Source: Leishmania martiniquensis
Lineage: Eukaryota > Euglenozoa > Kinetoplastea > Trypanosomatida > Trypanosomatidae
Length of the DNA: 64,000 nucleotides
Direction: 5' to 3'
NCBI RefSeq assembly: GCF_017916325.1
Contig: NC_090167.1
Location: 1,115,001 to 1,179,000, forward strand
The notes under the pieces are model-generated. The model did not search any database. It was not told the origin of the DNA and was given only the letters and a program-made list of their open reading frames with translations. Numbering within the stretch: position 1 is the stretch's first letter; each line of letters begins with the position of its first letter. Positions 51,472 through 59,460 of this stretch are shown in pieces. A program made the position numbers and the translations under genes.

Positions 51472-52078
51472 ATTCTTTTTTTGGCGGAGATAAAGTGGGA
51501 GTTGAGGCGTTGAGAATGTTCTGGGCGGACAGGAGCACGGGTATCGTAAATGAGCAAAAGGGAGACGAGCAATGAGAGGGAAAGGAGAAGGGAGTGGGAG
51601 GTGCGTGCCCTGCAAGAAGTTCTCTGGTATTTTGGCTTCCCTCATCTCTGCGTATACTATCTCTTCAGAGGGGCTTCGGTATGTATACTGTGGGCCCAGT
51701 GGCACATAAGCAGGCTGGCTAAACCAAGCGACGCACAGTAGCTCATGGGGTAACCTGATTACGAGCCACCCCACTTGACGAGGGCCAGGGAAAACAAGCT
51801 GGAAGTGTAGAGGTGGATATCACCGTCTCACATTTCACCTGATTGCCTATGCAGTGTCAAGGACACTATTTGACCATAAGGTCCATGTATATGCCCATGC
51901 TCGGGGAGGGGGGAGCAAACGGAAAAAAGAAAAGTGCAATAAAGGCTTTGCTAGGTTTTTCGAAGAGTCACACCGAGGCGCGGCTGCAGAAAAGTCGAGG
52001 AGAGTAAAAAATTACATACACTTGCTGAAATCAAGAATCAGCACGTCTCTGCGCATCGTCGACTGGTGCCGATTACAG
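51472..52078. other. Spacer between NDK copies 2 and 3
   Basis: Same sequence as the spacer at 50409-51015. It forms the 3' flank of copy 3 and the 5' flank of copy 2. Confidence 0.8.
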
Positions 52079-52534
52079 TTACTCGTAGATCTGGCACGCG
52101 GAGTGCGATGTCCAACTCGCAATCTCCTCCGGCTTGAACCAGAAGGCGATCTCGCGCTGCGCGCTCTCCACAGAGTCGGAGCCGTGACACACGTTGCGGC
52201 CCACATCCACCGCGAAGTCGCCACGGATCGTGCCGGGCAGCGAGTCGGCTGGGTTCGTCGCACCGAGCAGCATGCGGCCGCTCTTCACCACGTTCTTGCC
52301 CTCCCACACCATGCACACAATCGGCCCAGAAGAGAAATACTCCACAAGGCTTGGGAAGAAGGGTTTGGAGGCCAGGTCCTTGTAGTGGCCCTGTGCCTGC
52401 TCCGTCGTTGGCTGCATCAACTTCAGGGCGACGAGCTTAAAACCCTTTTGTTCGAAGCGGGCGATGATCTCACCAACCAGGCCACGCTGCACGCCGTCCG
52501 GCTTGATGGCGATGAAGGTGCGCTCGGAGAACAT
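52079..52534 (-). CDS. Nucleoside diphosphate kinase, copy 3 (proximal)
   Basis: 151 residues, the first of the three to be transcribed. It differs from the other copies only at residue 2 (Phe for Ser, MFSERTF) and by one silent change at 52514. Upstream of the ATG the sequence is unrelated to the repeat unit. It therefore has a unique 5' UTR and the shared 3' flank, the reverse of copy 1. The catalytic His117 region is unchanged, so an active enzyme is expected. Confidence 0.97.
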   Translation of the reverse strand: MFSERTFIAIKPDGVQRGLVGEIIARFEQKGFKLVALKLMQPTTEQAQGHYKDLASKPFFPSLVEYFSSGPIVCMVWEGKNVVKSGRMLLGATNPADSLPGTIRGDFAVDVGRNVCHGSDSVESAQREIAFWFKPEEIASWTSHSACQIYE

Positions 52535-52913
52535 GTTGTTAGGGTGAAAGTGTGAGAGAAGCCTAGAAGCTGAGTGTCACGACGTCCACATCAACGCAAA
52601 GGGAAGCAGTGAGGAAAGAGAAAAGATGAGCCTGAAGAGCGATGAAAAAAAAGGCAGCGCGAGATTTGCAACGCCTTGTTTCCAGTTGAAACGGTCACCA
52701 TGGCTGGCGTGTCGCCGGGGACGTCATGAGGTCGCAATCATCTCAGTCCAGCCTCAGCGCAAAGGGCATAGGGAAGCGACAAAAACATTGCATAGAAGCC
52801 TCCGGTACACGCTGGTAGCTTTTTTATCTTTACAGTCTCTTCTACGGAGAGGAGCAAAGCCTTTGGTAACAACAGCACCAAAGAAATCTATGTATCTATG
52901 GAAATATTTTTTC
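52535..52913. other. Spacer between MCM7 and NDK copy 3
   Basis: 379 nt with the 5' flank of NDK copy 3. No gene seen. Confidence 0.7.
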
Positions 52914-55091
52914 CTAGTCATCGGCAAACTCGAGCATGGTACCGGAGACGGACCAAACGCCGACTTCCGAGTACGTCCGAAGGCATCGCTGCAGGTGAGA
53001 TTCGCCGATCCCCTTCATCATAAGCGCTGGACGGATCTCGGAGAGATCGACGGATGAACGCCCCCGAGCGATGTCTTTAATTGCCGAAAAGATAGACGCG
53101 TCAGACGTCGTCACTGCCCGATGCGTATCCGTCAGTGGCCTATCCTGTAGGGACGCCTTGCTGCAATCAAGCAGACGGCCAGCCTCCCGTACGTCCTCCT
53201 CCAGCACCCGCTCAGAGAAGCGCAGGCGGGCACACGCCTGCGACAGTCGAATGAGACTCAGTAGCGTGCGAGCCGTGATAACATTGCTGTGTCGCACACT
53301 TTGCGCACGCATTTCACAGTAAATGTCGCTGATGGCCTTGGCGGCACCTGGGTCAAGGTAGGGGTGAATGCGCTTGACTTCACCCACGTACGCCCGCAAG
53401 AAATTGCGGCCAAAATACTCAGTGGTGGTTCCTCGTACCCCGTCGTCAGCTACCATGCCAGGCGCCACGCCATGGAGGTGGACGTGGGTAACGTGCATCG
53501 AAAGCTCAGCATCGCGCTCCCGGCTCGATTCGTCGAGCAGCAACCAAAGCAGATCGAAACGAGAAAGAAGTGCTGGTGGCAAATTCACGTTCTCCGTCGG
53601 TGTTGCGCTGCGCTTCCATCGACCAAACTTGGGATTTGCTGCGGCAAGAATGGATGTGCGAGCATTCAGCGACGTGATGATCCCTGCCTTTGCAATAGAA
53701 ACCATCTGCTGCTCCATGACCTCGTGCAGAGCTGTGCGGTCAGAGTCATCCATCTTGTCGAACTCGTCGATGCAGCAAATCCCCTTATCGGACAAAACAA
53801 GCGCTCCGCCTTCGAGCATCACCTCGCCTGTGTGGGTATCGCGAGTTACGGCAGCCGTAAGCCCAACCCCAGAGCTGCCCTTTCCAGTGGTAAAGACAGA
53901 TCGGGGCGCAGCAGAAGCAATCCACTTCAGAAGCTGACTCTTTGCCACTCCGGGATCGCCCATGAAGAGGATGTTGATGTCACTACGAATCCGAATACCG
54001 TTAGTAATGGAGCTACCTCCGACAAGCTGACATAAAAGTGCCTTCTTCACATCCTCCATACCCCAGATCTCGGGCGCGATGCTGCGGGTCAGCTTTTCAA
54101 TCACTGCTTCTCTGTCAGGATAGTTCCGAATATCCTCCACTTGCGCGCGCATGTCCTCTGCCGCTTCCTGATAGCTTCGCTTCTCTAACTCCACATGGAT
54201 GGCCTTGTAGAGTGTTTTCACCATCGTGGACGCGCGGAAGGCCTCGTGACCCTGCCCAGTGGAAGGATCTGGACAGTAAGTTCCCGTGATGCGAACAACC
54301 TGCCCCGGCGCAGCAATACGGGTTTGCTCCCCTTCGCACACAACACGTATGGTCCGCGGGATGGCGCCGCGCGGAACGTCTTCGGGCAGCTCCTGCACCC
54401 GCAATTCTTGATATTTAACGAACTTGCTTGCTTTGTTCTGCGGCAATAGCCTGCCGACAGCATTGTTTAGCTTACAGCGCTGCGATTGGCATACCTGTAG
54501 TGGTGTTAGGCGATCACCGATGACCTGCTGAAAGGTCGTTTCGGCGCAAACTTCACAAACCGACACGAGCATGGTTAGCTTTGGGCGGACTGCAGTGGCA
54601 GCAATGCAGATGCCACGAAGAACAGTCAACGTGCCGATCGTTCCTCCCTTCAATTCTCTCAGAGGAATAGGAACGCTGTTCTCGTTGAGCGGGTGTATTT
54701 TCAGCTCATACCGGCGCGTCAATAGGGCAGGCAATTCTTGGCCAGACATCCGTGCCTCCGTGACCAGCTGGTCCACTATGTCAACAACGCAGTTAGTTTG
54801 AGGGATAATGGAGTCGACAACCCTGTAGAGCTCTTCCATATATCCGACAACGTTCATCTGGATCCTTTGCGCTAGATGTAGTTCTCCAAAACTGGCCATA
54901 TCATCGAGGAAGATGGGGAACACTCTGCTCTGCCGCTGCGCAACTTGCTGGGCCTGTATCAAATACTTCGCCTGACCCGAAAAGTCCCTGAATTCCTCAA
55001 TGAAGCGTTTACAAACATCCCGATCATTGATGTAGTTCGGGTACCTGCTGGATGCTGCAGCGGCGTACGCGCGCTTATCTGGTGTAGTCAT
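52914..55091 (-). CDS. MCM7: DNA replication licensing factor MCM7
   Basis: 725 residues, close to the family length. It is one of six subunits of the MCM2-7 ring helicase that unwinds nuclear DNA at replication origins. The zinc-type module is C179/C182/C201/C206 (CEVCAETTF...CQSQRC). The AAA+ core has Walker A GDPGVAKSQLL near 375, MCM-typical TTGKGSSGVGLTAAVTRD, Walker B CIDEFDKMDDSDR near 440, and the arginine finger LLSRFDLLW near 509. MCM7-type features include QELRVQELPEDVPRGAIPRT, EGEQTRIAAPGQVV, SIAPEIWGMEDVKKALLCQL and AAANPKFGRW. The C terminus keeps a winged-helix-like region ending MLEFADD. The start is the first ATG. Confidence 0.96.
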   Translation of the reverse strand: MTTPDKRAYAAAASSRYPNYINDRDVCKRFIEEFRDFSGQAKYLIQAQQVAQRQSRVFPIFLDDMASFGELHLAQRIQMNVVGYMEELYRVVDSIIPQTNCVVDIVDQLVTEARMSGQELPALLTRRYELKIHPLNENSVPIPLRELKGGTIGTLTVLRGICIAATAVRPKLTMLVSVCEVCAETTFQQVIGDRLTPLQVCQSQRCKLNNAVGRLLPQNKASKFVKYQELRVQELPEDVPRGAIPRTIRVVCEGEQTRIAAPGQVVRITGTYCPDPSTGQGHEAFRASTMVKTLYKAIHVELEKRSYQEAAEDMRAQVEDIRNYPDREAVIEKLTRSIAPEIWGMEDVKKALLCQLVGGSSITNGIRIRSDINILFMGDPGVAKSQLLKWIASAAPRSVFTTGKGSSGVGLTAAVTRDTHTGEVMLEGGALVLSDKGICCIDEFDKMDDSDRTALHEVMEQQMVSIAKAGIITSLNARTSILAAANPKFGRWKRSATPTENVNLPPALLSRFDLLWLLLDESSRERDAELSMHVTHVHLHGVAPGMVADDGVRGTTTEYFGRNFLRAYVGEVKRIHPYLDPGAAKAISDIYCEMRAQSVRHSNVITARTLLSLIRLSQACARLRFSERVLEEDVREAGRLLDCSKASLQDRPLTDTHRAVTTSDASIFSAIKDIARGRSSVDLSEIRPALMMKGIGESHLQRCLRTYSEVGVWSVSGTMLEFADD

Positions 55092-55487
55092 CCTCTGAGA
55101 TGCAGATATGAAGGAGAAGGGGACTGTGTTGCATGCGTGCCTAACCGCGTCGAGGTCACTTACAGGTATGGCAATGCGGATTTCGACCTCTTCGTCGTAG
55201 GTTCAGGAAGAATAGAAATTGGAGACAGCAAGATGTGAGAACGAATTGCCTATGTAAGCTCGACACCGCATCAGTCATTCGGTAAACCGCCTTCATCTCG
55301 ATACGTTTTGCCCCTTGGCATCCTACATCATGTAGTACATAACCGAATGGTCAGCATTCGAGAAGAAAGTAAGAAAAAACGACTTGAGAGCGCCTGTAAG
55401 GGTTCTTTTCTCTATTATTTTGCTTGTCTTCAAAGCTTTTTGAGTTGATAATCTATAGGGGGCACGAGGAAGGGAGCTCATCCTGTA
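55092..55487. other. Spacer between cofactor A and MCM7
   Basis: 396 nt. A pyrimidine-rich stretch on the minus strand (about 55100-55120) precedes the MCM7 ATG. Otherwise AT-rich, with no gene. Confidence 0.7.
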
Positions 55488-55865
55488 TTACGAAACTGCC
55501 GCTTGGCCATCCGCCATAGTGGTGCGAGCCAAATCCAGCAGCTCATCATTGGACACTGTAGAGCCCTCCTTCTCGAGGTACTCAGAGAGGTCCTTCACGG
55601 CCGCCATGATACGGTTCACAGAGTGGGGTACCATCATTTTGGCCTCATCGATAACCTTCGTCTGCTGAGGAATACGGTCGGGAGCGCTTTCGCGCAGAGT
55701 GTCGAGACGCTGCAGCTCCTGCTGCACTTCCCTCTTCGCAAACTCTAAATCTTTGAGATTGCGTTTCAGAGCGTTTACTTTGATGCGAAGCGTTTTTTCG
55801 TTTGGCGCTTCTGCCTGCCGCACATTTCCGGCAAAGCGATTGGTGGGTTCGATGGAATCAGACAT
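55488..55865 (-). CDS. Tubulin-specific chaperone A (tubulin cofactor A)
   Basis: 125 residues when started at 55865 (MSDSIEPTNRFAG). The 59 upstream in-frame codons lie before a pyrimidine tract and AG near 55875 and are not family-like. The protein is a three-helix bundle: KTLRIKVNALKRNLKDLEFA, then REVQQELQRLDTL, then VIDEAKMMVPHSVNRIMAAV and KDLSEYLEKEG. The pattern K-x-L-R-I-K...LKR and EA.MM.P fits TBCA. TBCA binds beta-tubulin released from the cytosolic chaperonin during heterodimer assembly. The family is usually about 105-120 residues. Confidence 0.85.
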   Translation of the reverse strand: MSDSIEPTNRFAGNVRQAEAPNEKTLRIKVNALKRNLKDLEFAKREVQQELQRLDTLRESAPDRIPQQTKVIDEAKMMVPHSVNRIMAAVKDLSEYLEKEGSTVSNDELLDLARTTMADGQAAVS

Positions 55866-56152
55866 CGTAACAAGCTGAGAATAGTGAGATGAGAAGGGAA
55901 AGTTACTGGTGATAAAGTTTTCAGTAGATACACTCGCAAAGCGCAGAAACGCTACCGAAGCAGCGCTTCTCCCTTGCAACCTCTGTGAGATTTGTTGCCA
56001 ACCAGTTCCTGTACGAGGTTCGATGTATCGCACCAGCAGCACCGAAGAGAAACAGTAAACTCGGTATTCAGCAGGGTCCTATTTTCTCTTTTTTTTCTAT
56101 GAGAGCCTACATTGATCCGATGTCCAGGAGTCTTCAAGAGCACTGAGTTACT

Positions 56153-56722
56153 CTAGTCATCATTTTGGTCGGCAGCAAACATTCCTTTGTCGTTTATCAT
56201 ACCATAGTGCGCCAAAACCTGGGCCACTGCATCGGTAGTAAAATCGTCGGTTCCGCCGAGCTCGTCGAAGCCGATGATGCTGTGAAACGTATGACTCTTC
56301 TCCACAAGCATTAGCGTCGGCAGCATCATCACATTGAAGCGTTCCGGGAGAGACGGAATGCGCTCAACATCCACATAGCAAAACCGAGTTTCGAAGTGCT
56401 CGCGGGATATCGTGCGTAGATGCCGTTCGATAATTTCACAGCGAGGAGTACTCCGGCGCATGAAATGAACCACGACCCGCTCCGAGTTCTGCACGTTGTC
56501 AAAAAACTCTTTCGGCTCCGTAACCTCTAGGTATTGACCATGGCCCTTGCGGAGCCACTCATCCCGACGGGCCTGAGTCTCCTTCAATTGCTTGAGCCTT
56601 TTCTGACGAATCGCAAGGATCTCATCGTCGTCCACCTGGTCGACACGGTCGATTTCGTCATCGACGGCGCGTTCGATCTCCTGTGCGATCTGCAGCAGGA
56701 TCTGCTCCGCTGGGTTCGCCAT
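56153..56722 (-). CDS. TXNDC9 / phosducin-like protein with thioredoxin fold
   Basis: 189 residues. An acidic N-terminal helix (EIERAVDDEIDRVDQVDDDE, then ILAIRQKRLKQLKETQ) leads into HGQYLEVTEPKEFFDNVQNS and a thioredoxin-like core: VVVHFMRRSTPRCEIIERHL, RFCYVDVERIPSLPERFNVM and MLPTLMLVEK. The CxxC redox pair of true thioredoxins is replaced (STPRCE), as in TXNDC9 and phosducin-like proteins. These assist the CCT chaperonin with tubulin and actin folding. The end GGTDDFTTDAVAQVLAHYG matches the family's GGxDDFxTexLexxL motif. This fits with the neighbouring tubulin cofactor A gene, though adjacency in this system need not mean shared function. Confidence 0.85.
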   Translation of the reverse strand: MANPAEQILLQIAQEIERAVDDEIDRVDQVDDDEILAIRQKRLKQLKETQARRDEWLRKGHGQYLEVTEPKEFFDNVQNSERVVVHFMRRSTPRCEIIERHLRTISREHFETRFCYVDVERIPSLPERFNVMMLPTLMLVEKSHTFHSIIGFDELGGTDDFTTDAVAQVLAHYGMINDKGMFAADQNDD

Positions 56723-56992
56723 GGCAAAGGTACAATGCTTGGGTTGAGTAGCTGTGCAAGAGAATTACAGGTTTGAGGAGGTAACATGTGTGGTGTAAAG
56801 AGGAGAGGGATTACTAGCAAAGACGGGTTCCGGGAACGGACAATTCCGCTGCATCGAACTTTGCCAGATACTAGCATTGCGCTGATCGCATATGAAAATC
56901 AGCAAGTACTGTTGCTTTCTCCTTCTTTGTGCCCATGCAATACACTGCTGCGTAGGTAACTGTTGGTTCACTTTAGTTGATATTCGCCTCTC

Positions 56993-57592
56993 TTACATCT
57001 CATTGAAACCCTTGTTGCTTCTCGTGCACGATTCGAGGATGTCAGTGTCGCCTTTACCTCGGACAACGCGCAGAAAGGCGTATGACGGGCACTCACCTTG
57101 GCTCAGTGCTGGCGCCAAGCAGTAGTATATCTGTCGCACCACCATCGCTGTGTGAAAAAGAGTTGGTTTCTGAAGCTCCAGCGAGTCAGACAAATCTTTT
57201 CGAAGTGCTGTGGGCAGGTATTTGATGCCGTGTACGTAGCCATCACGCAGCTGCAACGCGATTTCTGTCAAGGGCGCTAGGTAGGTCCCGTCTCGGGAGC
57301 GCGCGTACCGGCGAGCTTGAGACCGCATCTTTGAGCACGTATAAGCCTTCCGGTCAGTATCCTCATTCGAGAGGAGAACGGCTTTCTGAGCCTCTGATAA
57401 TAAGAGATTGTAGATACGCCTCGTCTCACTATGGTTGAATAATCGTGCATCACCGTAGCGTGATCTCAGAGCCTCTTCCTGATAATTAGCCAAAAGTTCG
57501 CGCACGGGCTCCACACTGTGTTCATCTGGAAGATAATTAATCAGAACGACGATGACGGAAAAGATGACCAGCAGCGTCCTGAAAAGGCTCAT
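56993..57592 (-). CDS. Short protein with N-terminal membrane segment, function unknown
   Basis: 199 residues, not recognised. Residues 4-20 (FRTLLVIFSVIVVLINYLP) form a signal anchor or signal peptide. The rest is soluble and helical, with several cysteines (AYTCSKMRSQARR, QIYYCLAPALSQGECPSYAF, ILESCTRS) that could form disulfides if the chain enters the secretory pathway. This is the first gene of the minus-strand unit after the strand-switch region. Upstream on the coding strand is a C/T-rich stretch and AG near 57640, then an A-rich leader. A conserved trypanosomatid protein is likely, but no role can be assigned. Confidence 0.7.
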   Translation of the reverse strand: MSLFRTLLVIFSVIVVLINYLPDEHSVEPVRELLANYQEEALRSRYGDARLFNHSETRRIYNLLLSEAQKAVLLSNEDTDRKAYTCSKMRSQARRYARSRDGTYLAPLTEIALQLRDGYVHGIKYLPTALRKDLSDSLELQKPTLFHTAMVVRQIYYCLAPALSQGECPSYAFLRVVRGKGDTDILESCTRSNKGFNEM

Positions 57593-58050
57593 TTTTCTTT
57601 TTTTAAGCTAACGATAGTTTTTAAAGTGTAATGAGAGGAGTAACTGAAAAGGTAGATCATGAGCTCTTGAGCGATTGCCTCGCCGGTCATCAGAATAGAG
57701 TGAGAAGCAGCGTCGCGCAACGCCAGCACGCAGGCTAAAGCTACGACGATAATTCTACAGGCGCCCCATACCACCTTTCGTTTAGGGCGGCGCTCTTGTT
57801 CCTCTGTGTGTCAGTGCGGCTCTCATTAAAAACGGCCAATCTACACAATAACCAACCAGCATCTCAATGTGCTCTTTGTTCCTTCGGAAGAATCAATCAT
57901 ACCTCTCCCATTCGAAGGCGGAGCGCGGCAGCCTCGATAGTTTCCCAGCACAGCAGCAATCCTTCAACTGCTTTACCCACTAGGACTGCATACGAGCGCG
58001 AAACTGCAAGTTAAACAACCGTTAACAGTCAGCCAGAGAGGACGGGCAAA

Positions 58051-58362
58051 ATGCATCTCTTTTCAGAGCTCCAAGTGTGGCTCGCAGCATTTTCGAAAAC
58101 GATCTCTGGGATTATTATAGGTGTGTTCGCAGTTGGCACCTCAATGAAATTTGTCGAGCCCAACAAGCAGCCTATTCAACCTGCCGCAGAAGCCGCAACC
58201 GCCGTAGAACAGCCACCTCCCAATGCACGGCAAGCCACTCTTCCACCACGCACGCACAAAGCCAGCACCCCTATTTCGAGGGGAAAAGACAACGAGCTGC
58301 ACGCCTCGCATCCATCTCTTGCTATCCCCTACCGTAAGCACAACACGCCGATACCTCCCTGA
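58051..58362 (+). CDS. Possible small membrane protein in the strand-switch region
   Basis: 103 codons. Residues 5-33 (SELQVWLAAFSKTISGIIIG, then VFAVGTSMKFV) make a plausible single membrane helix, followed by a Pro/Ala/Thr-rich tail. The composition looks more protein-like than that of other ORFs in this region, and several AG dinucleotides follow C/T stretches upstream. No family is recognised, and 3.7 kb separates it from the next plus-strand gene. It may be a chance ORF. Confidence 0.3.
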   Translation: MHLFSELQVWLAAFSKTISGIIIGVFAVGTSMKFVEPNKQPIQPAAEAATAVEQPPPNARQATLPPRTHKASTPISRGKDNELHASHPSLAIPYRKHNTPIPP

Positions 58363-59043
58363 ACAACTCCTTTCTTCGGAAAGACTCTTGCAGCCATGTT
58401 CGATCCTCCACCTCCCAATGTCAGCAAGATCATCACTTTCTCCGCTTGCCTACACTCACTCGAACGGGTCTTCTTGATAGTACTACAAAACCGCTGCTTC
58501 GACTATCAACCGCCTTCACCTTCGACCAGCGCTAGTACTTTCTAGAGATTATACCTCACAACAGCAAGCGATTCTCGCGTAGAGAATAGTGACAGCTGCA
58601 GCTGACAGTGACTACCGCCGATCCCATAGCACTGTGTAGCGCTAAACACACCTGTGGGGCACTTTGGGCCGATCCTGTCCGATGAAACCAGTCTTCCCTC
58701 CCGTTTTGTCACCTGCCAAATCGCCTGTGCCCTGAAGGCGTGATCCTCAACCTCTATGCATTCAACGAAACCGACAGGACTACCCACCCAGCTAGCGGCA
58801 GGGTCGGCCTCAGTTTGGCCAGCCGTGCCCCCTTCCACTCGACTCCCTTGAGCTCTGCGGCCAACCTGCCTGGCGATCTTTCATAATCCAACCACATCAT
58901 GAACACCCGAAGTCGAAGTCTCGCACCCTTTTCAATGCAGACCCCCCCTCCCCACAAACCCCGCCACGCAGAAGCTAGGTGAAACTCTTTTCTTTTCGTG
59001 CCGCACTAGGGGCCTAGCGCCTGCGCCTTGAGGAAGCTGAGCA

Positions 59044-59088
59044 TACACACGCACACACACACACACACGCACACACACACACACACGC
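59044..59088. repeat. CA microsatellite
   Basis: About twenty CA units interrupted by CG steps, bordering the GC-rich block in the strand-switch region. Confidence 0.9.
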
Positions 59089-59100
59089 AGCGGCAGCCAA

Positions 59101-59460
59101 ATGCCGCACCAGCCCCCCGTGGCAACGCAGGGTCTTGCGCCCACGGCGTGGAGACGGCCAGGGGGGATGCATCGGCATGGACGATGGCGGTCGGATCCCT
59201 AGGCGGTGCTGCGCGGAAACGATCTGCGACGGCGGGCGCGTTAGCACCGCCCCTGTGCTAGGCGAAGCGTCGGCCTGACCCGGGTACGCCTCACTGGCGC
59301 GGGGGGCCTGAGCCGCCCCGGTAGGGGGAGCATCGGGCGGCGCCCGGCAGGGCGACTGTAAGGGAGGGCCGCGCCGAGGCGGGAACCCAGGCCGGGGGCC
59401 CCCGCCCCCCCGTTGCTCGCCAGCCTTCCCCAAAGCAGTAGCCGAAGCCAGGGATTCCAT
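59101..59460. other. GC-rich block in the strand-switch region
   Basis: About 360 bp with many G and C homopolymer runs (for example around 59308-59314 and 59395-59412). It is much richer in GC than the sequence on either side and has no coding signal. The sharp edges and the CA repeat beside it are compatible with a degenerate retroposon of the SIDER type, but no signature could be confirmed from memory. Confidence 0.3.

Larger units (their letters stand above)
49944..52513. repeat. Tandem array with 1063-bp period carrying NDK genes
   Basis: Two full units (49944-51006 and 51007-52069) appear identical by eye, coding region and spacer together. A partial third unit (52070-52513) breaks off just inside the 5' end of the third gene. 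Stop codons of the three genes lie exactly 1063 nt apart. This points to recent duplication or gene conversion. Confidence 0.95.

Noticed and set aside
50791..51513. 240-codon plus ORF, repeated at 51854-52555
   Set aside because: It is the antisense shadow of the NDK genes and is duplicated only because the array is.
57589..57774. 61-codon minus ORF with a hydrophobic N terminus
   Set aside because: It ends on the ATG of the 199-residue gene and lies where its 5' UTR and splice tract should be. Not called as a gene.
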